Notes under the pieces: model-generated
What the model was told of the DNA's origin: nothing
Seen by the model: only the letters and a program-made list of their open reading frames with translations
Databases searched by the model: none
Assembly: GCA_028284045.1 (NCBI GenBank)
Contig: JANQSN010000057.1
Location: forward strand, 1 to 64,000
Length of the DNA: 64,000 nt
Direction: 5' to 3'
Origin: Alphaproteobacteria bacterium
GTDB lineage: Bacteria > Pseudomonadota > Alphaproteobacteria > DSM-16000 > Inquilinaceae
Shown here: positions 9,512 to 18,490 of the stretch, in pieces
Layout: the number at the start of each line of letters is the position of its first letter
Position numbering within the stretch: position 1 is the first letter of the stretch
Translations under genes and position numbers: made by a program

Positions 9512-10282
9512 TCAGAAAGGGGCGTCGGCTGCCGGTTCCGTCCGGCCGTCCGCCCAATCGCCTGCCACTGCCTGCCAGCAGGCGAGTGCGGCGATCGCCG
9601 CCGTTTCCGCCCGCAGAACACGCGGGCCCAAATGACAGAGGTGAGCAAAGTCAAGTTTCCGAAGGGCGTCAAGTTCCTCTGGGGAAAAGCCGCCTTCCGG
9701 TCCGATCAACAATGCCGCGGGTCGGCCGGCCAGCGCGGCGGCGACGGTCGTCAGCGGCGGTGCCGCCCCGCGCTCGGCGCAGACGATCAGGGATCGTTCC
9801 GCCGGCCAGTCGGTCAGCCGCTCCGCCAGGCCCACGGGTTCGTCCACCGCCGGCACCGTGAGCCGACCGCATTGCTCGGCCGCCTCCACCGCCTGCACGC
9901 GCAGCCGGCCGATACTGAGCCGGGGCATGTCGGTGAACCGCGTCGTGACGGGGATCAGGCGGGTACACCCCAGCTCGGTCGCCTTGCCGGCGATCAGGTC
10001 GAGGGGGCCGCGCTTGACCAGCGCGAAGCACAGCCAAGGTGACGCCGCCGGCGGGGGCTGCGGCCGGGTCCGCCGGTCGAGCCGGGCGCTGCCGCCGCGC
10101 CCGGACAGCCCCTCCAACCGCGCCAGCCACTCCCCGTCATGGCCGTTGAAGACCCGCACCGGATCGCCCGGCCGCCGGCGCAGGACATGGGCGAGATAGT
10201 GCGTCTGGCCGCCGGTCAGCGCCACCGTCTGGCCGGCCGCAAGGCCCGCCGCGTCGACGAACAGCCGCGGCGGTCCGGCCAT
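9512..10282 (-). CDS. rsmE: 16S rRNA (uracil-1498-N3)-methyltransferase RsmE
   Basis: A 256-aa SPOUT-class methyltransferase that methylates U1498 of 16S rRNA. Visible elements are a PUA-like N-terminal part with THYLAHVLRRRPGD (27-40), EAAEQCGR (133-140), and the knot motif GPEGGFSPEE (194-203), which binds SAM. Normal length. Followed closely by gshA on the same strand. Confidence 0.95.
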   Translation of the reverse strand: MAGPPRLFVDAAGLAAGQTVALTGGQTHYLAHVLRRRPGDPVRVFNGHDGEWLARLEGLSGRGGSARLDRRTRPQPPPAASPWLCFALVKRGPLDLIAGKATELGCTRLIPVTTRFTDMPRLSIGRLRVQAVEAAEQCGRLTVPAVDEPVGLAERLTDWPAERSLIVCAERGAAPPLTTVAAALAGRPAALLIGPEGGFSPEELDALRKLDFAHLCHLGPRVLRAETAAIAALACWQAVAGDWADGRTEPAADAPF

Positions 10283-10306
10283 GGCGGGACGCGAGCGGCC
10301 GCGCCG

Positions 10307-10954
10307 TCAGCCGAGCGCGTCGACCGAACTGACGATATGCGTAACCACGCCGTAGTCGCGCGCCTCTTCCGCCGACATCCAGAAATTCCGGTCGGTGTCG
10401 CGCGCCACCTTCTCCAGGTCCTGGCCGGTCCTGTCGGCAATGGTGCGGTTGATGCGCTCGCGCATCTTGATGATCTCGTTGGCCTCGATATCGATATCGA
10501 CGGCCGGCCCGCGCACCCCGCCCATCGGCTGATGCAACAGGAAGCGCGTGTTGGGCAGGCAGTAGCGATCCTCCCGCGCCGCGCCCAGGAAGATATGCGC
10601 CGCCGCACTGGCCACCCAGCCGGTGCCGATCACCTGCACCTTGGGCGTGACGAAGCCGATCAGGTCGTGGATCGTGTCGCCGCTTTCCACGTGGCCGCCC
10701 GGCGAGTTGATGACCAGCCGGATCGGGTCGTCACCGGCGGCGGCAAGCGCCAGAAGCTGTGCGGAGATCTCCCGCGACAGCCGATCGTTGATCGACCCGA
10801 ACAGCAGGATGGTGCGCGCCTTGAACAGCCGCTCGCCGACGCCGGCGTCCGGGCGGCGGCGCGACGCCTTCTCCCCGTCCTCCTCTTCATCCTCGTCTTC
10901 GTCGTCGGCGAGATGCGTCAGCGCGTAGGTGGGATCGATCACGGGCGGCACCAT
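10307..10954 (-). CDS. ClpP-family serine protease with acidic N-terminal extension
   Basis: A 215-aa ClpP homologue. The catalytic triad is intact: Ser116 in GWVASAAAHIF, His141 in LLHQPMGG, Asp188 in DTDRNFW. It lacks the usual ClpP propeptide and instead has about 40 N-terminal residues with an Asp/Glu-rich block (17-26, ADDEDEDEEED) followed by a basic patch. No clpX or clpA lies beside it, so it is probably a second, divergent ClpP rather than the housekeeping copy. ATG at 10954 chosen; an upstream start 19 codons earlier exists but has no clear advantage. Confidence 0.87.
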   Translation of the reverse strand: MVPPVIDPTYALTHLADDEDEDEEEDGEKASRRRPDAGVGERLFKARTILLFGSINDRLSREISAQLLALAAAGDDPIRLVINSPGGHVESGDTIHDLIGFVTPKVQVIGTGWVASAAAHIFLGAAREDRYCLPNTRFLLHQPMGGVRGPAVDIDIEANEIIKMRERINRTIADRTGQDLEKVARDTDRNFWMSAEEARDYGVVTHIVSSVDALG

Positions 10955-11007
10955 TGGTTGAGTGTCTGAGGCGGTGAACCTTGAGATGCGGGCTGTCAGG
11001 GCCCGCC

Positions 11008-12006
11008 TCAAGCCCCAGGCCTCAGGAAGTCGTCGATATAGTCCTGTACCACCCGATCGAGGCTTTCATCCATAGGCAGTCCAAGCGCGCGGGCGCGCGC
11101 CGCGTCCGCCCGGCGCGCCCAGCCGGCGACGATCGCCATGATATGCGGATCCGGCCGGTCGATGATCCGGCCCGGAACGATGCCGTTGGCGGCTGCCACG
11201 CGCGCCAGCGCGGCGGCCATTTCGTCCACCGAATAGGCGACGCTGGGCAGATTGACGGCCCGGTCGTCGCCCAGCGCGTCCGAGGTCGCCTCGTGCAGCG
11301 CGATCAGGCAGGCGACGGTGGCGCGGTAGCCCAGCATCGGCAGCGCGGTGTCGCGCGGCACCGGCAGGATGCAGTCTTGGCCCGACAGGGGCTCGCGGAA
11401 GACGCCGGACACGAAGCTGGAGGCCGCCGCATTGGGCGCGCCCGGGCGCACGAAGATGGTCGGCAGCCGCGCGGTCCGGCCGTCCAGGAAGCCTTTTCGC
11501 GTGTAGTCGTTGACCAGCAATTCCAGGATCGTCTTGGTGATGCCGTAGGTGGTGGTCGCGGTCTGCTTGGTGGCGTCGGTCACCGCCTCGCCCATCACCG
11601 CGCCGCCGAACACGGCGATCGAGCTGGCGGCGACCAGGCGTGGGCAACCGGCCCGGGCGCGCAACGCTTCCAGGACGTTCCGGCCGCCGTCGACATTCAC
11701 CCGCATCGCCAGGTCGAAGTCCTGCTCGCCATGGCCACTGACGATGGAGGCGAGGTGGAAGACCGCGATGTCGTCCCGGTCGACCACGGAGGCGACCGTC
11801 GCGGCATCGGCGATATCGCCGGTGACGATGGTCACCCGGTCGTCGAGCCCGTCCGGACGCGCCGCCGGCGCCACCGCGTCGAACAGCGTGATCGCATCGA
11901 TCGGCGCCGTGTCTCCGGCCGGGCCGGTCAGCGCCCCGCGCGCCACCAGCGACCGGGCGAGATTGAGGCCGATGAAACCCGTTCCACCGGTGATCACCAC
12001 CTTCAT
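11008..12006 (-). CDS. NAD-dependent epimerase/dehydratase, D-erythronate dehydrogenase-like
   Basis: A 332-aa extended SDR protein. The Rossmann motif GGTGFIG is at 7-13 and the YxxxK catalytic pair is Tyr154/Lys158 (YGITK). The overall pattern, including VFHLASIVSGHGE and RLPTIFVRPGAPNAAASSF, resembles DenD, the D-erythronate dehydrogenase of four-carbon acid sugar catabolism, but no denB or otn/lgn neighbours are present, so the substrate is tentative. The ATG at 12006 gives the normal family length. About 220 bp without a gene separates it from the hydratase gene upstream. Confidence 0.78.
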   Translation of the reverse strand: MKVVITGGTGFIGLNLARSLVARGALTGPAGDTAPIDAITLFDAVAPAARPDGLDDRVTIVTGDIADAATVASVVDRDDIAVFHLASIVSGHGEQDFDLAMRVNVDGGRNVLEALRARAGCPRLVAASSIAVFGGAVMGEAVTDATKQTATTTYGITKTILELLVNDYTRKGFLDGRTARLPTIFVRPGAPNAAASSFVSGVFREPLSGQDCILPVPRDTALPMLGYRATVACLIALHEATSDALGDDRAVNLPSVAYSVDEMAAALARVAAANGIVPGRIIDRPDPHIMAIVAGWARRADAARARALGLPMDESLDRVVQDYIDDFLRPGA

Positions 12007-12224
12007 GGCTTGGACCGCTCCCTCAGGATGTCTTCTTGTCGATCCGGCGCGCGCCGCCCCATGGGCGACGGCCGCTGCGCAGCGCTTTCTCATGCCCGCC
12101 GGACGGGGCGACCATAGCCGCCCTGGCGTTCGAGCGCAAAGCACCGGCATCCGACGCCGCGCGCCGGGCATTTTGTGAAAACGGTGCCGCGATCGAGAGG
12201 CGGTATCGCGGCGCTGCGCAGCGA

Positions 12225-12998
12225 TCAGCTAAAGCGAAGGGCCGCCGGCGCCAATCCGTCCAGCACCACCGTCACCTCGGCGTCGCGGGCGACCCAGCGG
12301 GTCTCCACGATGCTGCCGGTCAGAACGACGGCACCGGCCCTCAGGCCCTGGCCGAATCGGGCCCGGTTGTCGGCCAGCCAGACAAGCGCATCCAGCGGAT
12401 GGCCGAGCACCGCCGCCCCGCACCCCGACCCCACCGGCTGACCGTCGATCTCCAGCCGGCCGGCAATCCGGTCGAGGGCGAGGCCGCGCCAGTCGGTGCA
12501 AGGGAGCCCGAGGACCGCCGCCGCCTGGAAGAAGTCGTCGGCGACCAGCGTCCAGGTGTCGAGCGCGCGGAAATCGGCATAGCGGTCGTCGACGACCTCG
12601 ATCGCGGCCATCACCGCGCCGACCGCCGCCGCGACGCGCGCCCGGCTGAACGGCGCCTCCGCCGCCGGCAGATCGGCGTCCAGCCGCACCGCCAGCTCGC
12701 ATTCCACCCCCGGACGGACAAAGTCGGCGTGGTCGAGCACCACACCCGATTCATGGATTGCTGGACCGGCGACCGCGCCGGCGCAGGGGTGGTCGATGCC
12801 CAGGAATGCCTGCATCACCGGTGTGGTGCACCCGATCTTCCAGCCGGCCGGCGCGATACCCGGCCAGCGGCGCGCGAAGGACGCCGCCTGAAGCCGATAG
12901 GCCGCGGCCTCGTCCGACGGACCGGTGCCCGCGTCGAACCCACCCCACGGACGCCCTGCGAGCCGGGCGGCGGCCAGGACCGCCGCAGGATCGCTCAC
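12225..12998 (-). CDS. 2-keto-4-pentenoate hydratase family protein
   Basis: A 257-aa member of the MhpD/FAH-like hydratase-decarboxylase family. Supporting segments are GWKIGCTTPVMQAFLGIDHP, a C-terminal VVLTGSIVET element and the metal-binding acidic region VECELAVRL. Such enzymes hydrate 2-hydroxypenta-2,4-dienoate in meta-cleavage pathways, but family members also act on other beta-keto acids. No other meta-cleavage genes are present, so the substrate is open. Transcribed 22 bp after usg on the same strand. Confidence 0.8.
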   Translation of the reverse strand: MSDPAAVLAAARLAGRPWGGFDAGTGPSDEAAAYRLQAASFARRWPGIAPAGWKIGCTTPVMQAFLGIDHPCAGAVAGPAIHESGVVLDHADFVRPGVECELAVRLDADLPAAEAPFSRARVAAAVGAVMAAIEVVDDRYADFRALDTWTLVADDFFQAAAVLGLPCTDWRGLALDRIAGRLEIDGQPVGSGCGAAVLGHPLDALVWLADNRARFGQGLRAGAVVLTGSIVETRWVARDAEVTVVLDGLAPAALRFS

Positions 12999-13020
12999 CC
13001 CCGTCCCCCCGCGTGGCGGG

Positions 13021-13284
13021 TCAGTTGAGGGTCACGGAGACGCCGACATGCTGGAAGGTCACCGGCTTGATCAGCGACCCGGCGGCGACGGTCACCGAAT
13101 GCAACGGGCCTTCGATCTCGCGCTGCCAGAAGTCCAGGAACCGCCGCAGGCCCGGCAGATCGGGTACCAGGTCCAGCTTCTGCCACAAGAAGGTCTGCAG
13201 GACGCCCGGGTGATCGGGCATGTGATAGAGAATATGGGCGGTGGTCAGCCGATAGCCCCGAAGCTGAAGCGCCAAGTCGTCCAT
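13021..13284 (-). CDS. usg: Usg family protein
   Basis: An 87-aa protein of the Usg family (named from its place near trpF in Caulobacter), nearly restricted to alphaproteobacteria; function unknown. The typical pattern is clear: LRGYRLTTAHILYHMPDHPG, then LRRFLDFWQREIEGPLHSV. The ATG at 13284 gives the normal family size; a longer in-frame reading upstream has no conserved sequence. Here it is not next to trp genes. Confidence 0.88.
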   Translation of the reverse strand: MDDLALQLRGYRLTTAHILYHMPDHPGVLQTFLWQKLDLVPDLPGLRRFLDFWQREIEGPLHSVTVAAGSLIKPVTFQHVGVSVTLN

Positions 13285-13616
13285 GGTCCCCAACCCTCCG
13301 ATAAGCGACACCCCGGCACCCGTGGCTGTTCGCCAATCTACCCCGGGTCCCTGGTCCGGGGGGTGCCGTTCGGGTAAGACATGGAAAGATTGTCCGCCTG
13401 TTGGTGCCCGATTCCTTCTATATGCCATTGCCTGCTAACGCATCGTTACCAAGCGTTCGTCGCCCCGCAAGAGGATTTCCGTATTATCAGCATGTTAGCA
13501 GTCGATACCGGGCGCTGCCGATAATGCCGCATCCCGCTGGCCGAGCTTGGGAGCCGGATGCTAGGAAGAGGTCTCGCAAGCCCCTCACCCTTCTGCCCTG
13601 CCGGAGTTCCTGCGCC
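13285..13616. other. 332-bp divergent intergenic region between usg and groES
   Basis: No gene is seen. The region must carry the promoters of usg (leftward) and groES (rightward). Base composition drops near 13400-13510. A 9-base string TTAGCAGTC at 13495-13503 matches the left half of the CIRCE element (TTAGCACTC) at 8 of 9 positions, but the right half nine bases later matches poorly, so HrcA control is not supported. Confidence 0.6.
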
Positions 13617-13904
13617 ATGCCGTTTCGCCCCCTGCACGACCGCATCCTGGTCCGCCGCATCGAGAGCGACGATAAGACGTCGGGCGGAATCATCATCCCC
13701 GATACCGCCAAGGAGAAGCCGCAGGAGGGCGAGGTGCTCGCCGTCGGCCCCGGGGCACGCAATGACCAGGGCGCCGTGGCGGCCTTGGACGTTTCGGTGG
13801 GCGACCGGGTGCTGTTCGGCAAGTGGTCGGGCAGCGAGGTGCGGATCGACGGCGAAGACCTGCTGATCATGAAGGAAAGCGACGTTCTCGGCGTGATCGG
13901 CTGA
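13617..13904 (+). CDS. groES: Co-chaperonin GroES, no adjacent groEL
   Basis: A 95-aa GroES (Hsp10), the lid of the GroEL chaperonin. The sequence is complete and canonical: [11 protein letters not shown] at the start, the mobile loop [18 protein letters not shown] (about 19-36), [24 protein letters not shown] and a [14 protein letters not shown] ending. Unusually there is no groEL downstream: the next gene is rsmD on the opposite strand, 12 bp away. It is therefore either a second groES or a split groES/groEL arrangement. Confidence 0.95.
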   Translation: MPFRPLHDRILVRRIESDDKTSGGIIIPDTAKEKPQEGEVLAVGPGARNDQGAVAALDVSVGDRVLFGKWSGSEVRIDGEDLLIMKESDVLGVIG

Positions 13905-14469
13905 TCCCTCGCCGTCCTACGCCGCCCGGCTGAGCACCACGATGTGGGTGTCGCCGTAGCGGCGGTCGATGACCGTCTGGAACCCGTCCGGGGCCGGCGC
14001 CGCCTCACGCCGGGGCAGCTCCACCACCAGCACCGCCGCGCGGCCGATCCAGCCCGCACGGTCTAGCGCCGCGGTCGCCGGGGCGGCCAGCCCGCGGCCA
14101 TAGGGCGGGTCCAGCAGCACCAGATCGGCCGGCACGCTTGTCGCCGGTGGTGGCCGCAGTGCGTCCGACCGCCGCACGCTGGCCCGCGCCGACAGGTCGA
14201 GGGCGGCGAGGCTCTGCCGCAGCCCGTCGAGATGGCGCGGATCGGTCTCGAAGAACGTGGCGTGGTCGGCGCCGCGCGACAGCGCCTCGATGCCCAGCGC
14301 GCCCGACCCGGCAAAGGCGTCCAGGACCTGCGCGAACGGCCATCCGTCCGCGCCGGGCGCGATCGCGGCGGGCCAGTCGTGATGCGTCAGGATGTCGAAC
14401 AGGGCTGCCCGCACCTTCGCGGCGGTCGGCCGCACGCCGCGGCCCGCCGGCACGCCGATCGGGCGGCCC

Positions 14470-15246
<777 letters not shown>

Positions 15247-15321
15247 TGTCTTGTCTCCGGGATTGTCTTGGGCCCGCCTTGCGGCTTGACGGCCGCTTTG
15301 CCGGCCCCGCATCGTCGCGCC

Positions 15322-15930
15322 ATGGACGACGCCACCGGCCAGCCGACGACGACGGACGCGCAGTATATGGCCCGCGCGCTGGACCTTGCCAGCCAGGCGG
15401 CGGCGCGCGGCGAGGTGCCGGTGGGCGCCGTCCTGGTCGACCGGTCGAGCGGTCGCATCCTGGCCGAAGCCGGCAACGAGACCGAGGCCGCCGCCGACCC
15501 CACGGCGCATGCGGAGATGCTGGCGATCCGCCGGGCCGCCGCTGCATCCGGCCGCCCGCGCCTGCCCGGCACGACGCTCTATGTCACACTGGAGCCGTGC
15601 ACCCAGTGCGCCGGCGCCATCAGCTTCGCGCGGATCGACCGGCTGGTGTTCGCTGCGGTCGATCCGAAGGGTGGCGCGGTGGTCAGCGGCGTGCGGTTCT
15701 TCGAGCAGCCGACCTGCCATCACCGACCGGTGGTCGAGCGGTTCGACGATGCCGGCCGCGCCGCGGAGCTGCTGCGCGGCTTCTTCCGCCCCCGGCGCCG
15801 ACGCGCCGGGGGCGATGATCCGCCACCTGACGACGCGCGACCGGGCGCCCGACCTGCCGCTCGATCGGTGACGACGTCTCAGCTGGCGCTGCCAGCCGAG
15901 GCGTCTGCCGCCGATCCATCCTCCGCATAG
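15322..15930 (+). CDS. tadA: tRNA-specific adenosine deaminase TadA
   Basis: A 202-aa cytidine-deaminase-fold enzyme that converts A34 to inosine in tRNA-Arg(ACG). Zinc ligands and proton shuttle are visible: HAEM with His63 and Glu65, and PCTQC with Cys93 and Cys96. The domain is complete by about residue 155. The remaining 45 residues are Arg/Pro/Ala-rich with no known domain, and their coding sequence overlaps the convergent response-regulator gene by 52 bp. Divergent from the pseudouridine synthase, as in many alphaproteobacteria. Confidence 0.93.
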   Translation: MDDATGQPTTTDAQYMARALDLASQAAARGEVPVGAVLVDRSSGRILAEAGNETEAAADPTAHAEMLAIRRAAAASGRPRLPGTTLYVTLEPCTQCAGAISFARIDRLVFAAVDPKGGAVVSGVRFFEQPTCHHRPVVERFDDAGRAAELLRGFFRPRRRRAGGDDPPPDDARPGARPAARSVTTSQLALPAEASAADPSSA

Positions 15931-16655
15931 TCGAAGGTGACGGGCACGGCGAAGACATAGCCCGCACCGCGCACCGTCTTGATGATCCGCGGCGGCTTCT
16001 GCTGGCGTTCCAGCTTCTGGCGCAAGGCGACGATCAGCACGTCGATGCTGCGGTCGAAGGGATGGCGATCGCGGCCCGAAACGATGTCGAGAAGCTGGTC
16101 GCGGCTCAACACCCGCTTCGCCCGGCGGACCAGCGCGCACAGCAAGCGATGCTCCGCCGCGGTCAGGCTGACGTCCTCGCCGTCCGGATCGATCAGCGTG
16201 GGTACCTCCAGATCCAGCGACCAGCCTTCGAACTGCGCACGCACCGGCTCCGCATCGGCGTCCTCGCCCGGGCGGCGCGTGCCGCCGATGGCGCGGCGGC
16301 GCAGGACGCTGCGCAGCCGGGCGAGCAACTCCCGCTCGTCGAACGGCTTGGCGAGATAGTCGTCGGCCCCGACCTCCAGCCCGACGATGCGGTCGACGAC
16401 ATCGCCCTTGGCGGTCAGCATGATGATGCCGATATCCGACTTCGCCCTCAGGTTCCGGGCGATCTCCAACCCGTCCTCGCCCGGCAGGATGAGGTCGAGC
16501 ACGACCACGTCGGGCGGGTCGCTGCGAACCAGCCGATCGAGGTCGAGACCCGTCTCCGCCGTGCTGACCCGATACCCCTGGCGCCCCAGATAGCGCTCCA
16601 ACAGGGCCAGCACCCGCGGATCGTCGTCGACTACGGCGACGTGCACTTCCTGCAT
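15879..16655 (-). CDS. OmpR-family two-component response regulator
   Basis: A 258-aa regulator. The receiver domain has acidic residues at 10-12, the phosphoacceptor Asp54 (VVLDLILPG), Thr81 and Lys103 (AKPFDE). The C-terminal winged helix includes LTAAEHRLLCALV, DQLLDIVSGRDRHPFDRSIDV and IKTVRGAGYVF. The ATG at 16655 is chosen as the start nearest the first beta strand. A sensorless histidine kinase is transcribed divergently 200 bp away and is the likely partner by position. Confidence 0.92.
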   Translation of the reverse strand: MQEVHVAVVDDDPRVLALLERYLGRQGYRVSTAETGLDLDRLVRSDPPDVVVLDLILPGEDGLEIARNLRAKSDIGIIMLTAKGDVVDRIVGLEVGADDYLAKPFDERELLARLRSVLRRRAIGGTRRPGEDADAEPVRAQFEGWSLDLEVPTLIDPDGEDVSLTAAEHRLLCALVRRAKRVLSRDQLLDIVSGRDRHPFDRSIDVLIVALRQKLERQQKPPRIIKTVRGAGYVFAVPVTFDYAEDGSAADASAGSAS

Positions 16656-16856
16656 CTCAGACCCGTATCTGTCTCCAGAAGCCCAGATTGGCCGGACCTC
16701 ATAGATCAAGCGTTAATGCCCGAACCGACAATACTGTTCTTGGCGACAACGGCAACGACAGTGGACAATCGGCGGGCGACGCTGGCAGCCCAGGTGTGAT
16801 GCGTTCCGCCGAAGCGGCCAGCGTCGACGAGACCGCCGATTGAGGAGACGCGGCCC

Positions 16857-17630
16857 GTGGCGACCCGCGCGGAGGATCCGCCGCCCGACGGCGCAGACAC
16901 CCCGACCGCAGACGGGGATGCCGTCGCCCGGGCCATCGCCCAGGTCTGCGGTGGGTTGGCGCACGGATTCAGCAACCAACTCACGATATTGCGCGGCAAT
17001 CTTCACCTCCTGTCCGTAGACCCGTCGATCCGCGCAGACCCCGAGCGGGCCGAACTGGTCGCGGCGATCCAGTCGGCAGCCGACGAATTCGCGCTGACCG
17101 TGCGCGGCTTGGCCCTGGTCGCCGGGTCGGCGACCCCGACCACGCGCTCGATCGACCTCAACGCCCTGATCCGCCGCCAGACGGAGCGAATCGCCGCCTT
17201 CCTCGGCCGACGTATCGAGATACGACTGACACTGGCCGATGGTTTACCGCCCGTGGCCGTCGACCCGACGGATCTTCAGTCCGCCCTGCAGGCGCTGGCG
17301 CTGAACGCCCGAGAGGCGATCGCCGGCCATGGCCTGCTGGCCATCACGACCCGGCTGTGCACTGACGACGACGATACGGCGGCGGTGCCGCAGGCCTGTA
17401 TCGATGTCGCCGACAGTGGGCGGGGCATGACGGCGGAAGAGCTTGCCGCGCTGACGCGCCTGCCCGTCTCGGCGCAACGGCACCGCAAATCGGCGGGTCT
17501 CGGGCTCACCATCGTTTATCGCGCCGTGGAAGGGGCCGGCGGCCGGGTCCATCTGGCCTCCGTCCCCGGCGAAGGCACGACGGTGACCTTGTCGCTGCCC
17601 CCCGCCGCGACGCTGCGGGATCCGGCCTGA
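16857..17630 (+). CDS. Soluble histidine kinase lacking a sensor domain
   Basis: A 257-aa protein made only of a dimerisation/phosphoacceptor part and an HATPase domain. The H-box is GLAHGFSNQLTILRGNL with His36; it resembles the AHDFNNxL boxes of hybrid kinases. The N-box is ALNAREAI, the G1 box DVADSGRGMT, and the G2 box SAGLGLTIVYRAVEGAGG. No transmembrane, PAS or receiver domain is visible; the first 22 residues are Asp/Pro-rich. The start is GTG preceded by GAGGAGA. Divergent from the OmpR-type regulator and 13 bp from the convergent PP2C gene. Confidence 0.85.
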   Translation: MATRAEDPPPDGADTPTADGDAVARAIAQVCGGLAHGFSNQLTILRGNLHLLSVDPSIRADPERAELVAAIQSAADEFALTVRGLALVAGSATPTTRSIDLNALIRRQTERIAAFLGRRIEIRLTLADGLPPVAVDPTDLQSALQALALNAREAIAGHGLLAITTRLCTDDDDTAAVPQACIDVADSGRGMTAEELAALTRLPVSAQRHRKSAGLGLTIVYRAVEGAGGRVHLASVPGEGTTVTLSLPPAATLRDPA

Positions 17631-17643
17631 CCCGCAAGGGGTG

Positions 17644-18375
17644 CTACCCCGACCGGCAATCGGCCACCACGACCGTGACGTTGTCGTGGCCGCCCCGGTC
17701 GAGGGCGAGGCCGATCAGGATGTCGCACACGGCAGCGGGCGGCGTGCCCGCCGCCAACACCGCCGCGATCTCGTCGTCTTCCAGCATCTGGGTCAGCCCG
17801 TCGCTGCACAAAAGCAGGCGATGGCCAGGGGGAAACGCCACCGACCGGCACTCCACGGACAGCGTCGGACGGATCCCCAGCGCCCGCGTGACGATGTGGG
17901 ACTGCGGATGGTGGCGCGCCGCCGTCGGGCTGATTTCGCCCTGGTCGATCAACTCTTGGACACGGGAGTGATCGTGCGACACCGGCGAAAGACGGTCTTC
18001 GCCCCACAGATAGGCGCGGCTGTCGCCGGCCCACAGGCAGGCGAGCTGCCCGTCCGTGGCCAGACCGACCACCGCCGTGCTGCCGATCGTGCCGCCGCGG
18101 CTCCCCGCCTCGTCGATCAGGTCCCGGTGGACGGTCTGCAAGGCCGCCTCGACGGCCGCCGCACGCTGATCCGGCGGCCCGGTCAGCGCGTCGGCGGCCG
18201 CCGCCAGGGCCGCGGCGATCGCCTGGGCGGCGACGTCGCCGGCGGTCAGGCCACCCATGCCGTCGGCGACCGCCCACAGGCCGCTGTCTGGCCGTGCGAC
18301 CCAGGCATCCTCATTGCGATCCCGCACACAACCGACATGGCTGGCGCCGGCACTCTCGAACACCGTCGGGTGCAT
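17644..18375 (-). CDS. PP2C-type serine/threonine protein phosphatase
   Basis: A 243-aa PPM/PP2C phosphatase of the Stp1/PrpC type that dephosphorylates Ser/Thr-phosphorylated proteins using two metals. Metal motifs are VRDRNEDA (17-24) and VADGMGG (36-42), followed by GDSRAYLW, CSDGLTQML and GGHDNVTVVV. ATG at 18375 follows AAGGAGG at good spacing. No Ser/Thr kinase gene is adjacent. It converges with the histidine kinase gene and is divergent from the TSUP gene. Confidence 0.92.
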   Translation of the reverse strand: MHPTVFESAGASHVGCVRDRNEDAWVARPDSGLWAVADGMGGLTAGDVAAQAIAAALAAAADALTGPPDQRAAAVEAALQTVHRDLIDEAGSRGGTIGSTAVVGLATDGQLACLWAGDSRAYLWGEDRLSPVSHDHSRVQELIDQGEISPTAARHHPQSHIVTRALGIRPTLSVECRSVAFPPGHRLLLCSDGLTQMLEDDEIAAVLAAGTPPAAVCDILIGLALDRGGHDNVTVVVADCRSG

Positions 18376-18490
18376 GGGCCCGCCCTCCTTAGTCCCATGA
18401 TGATCCGGGGGTGTTGAGCTTGCGGCAGGCCGGCCGGCAAGGCTATGCCCGATCGACGCCGCCCGCTCCCGCGCCTCGGACATCGCCCCC

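Noticed and set aside
8021-10042. 673-codon plus-strand open frame opposite gshA and rsmE
   Set aside because: Both minus-strand genes have full catalytic motifs; the plus-strand translation has none.
13495-13524. CIRCE element upstream of groES
   Set aside because: The left half matches 8 of 9 bases but the right half only about 4 of 9; not enough for an HrcA site.
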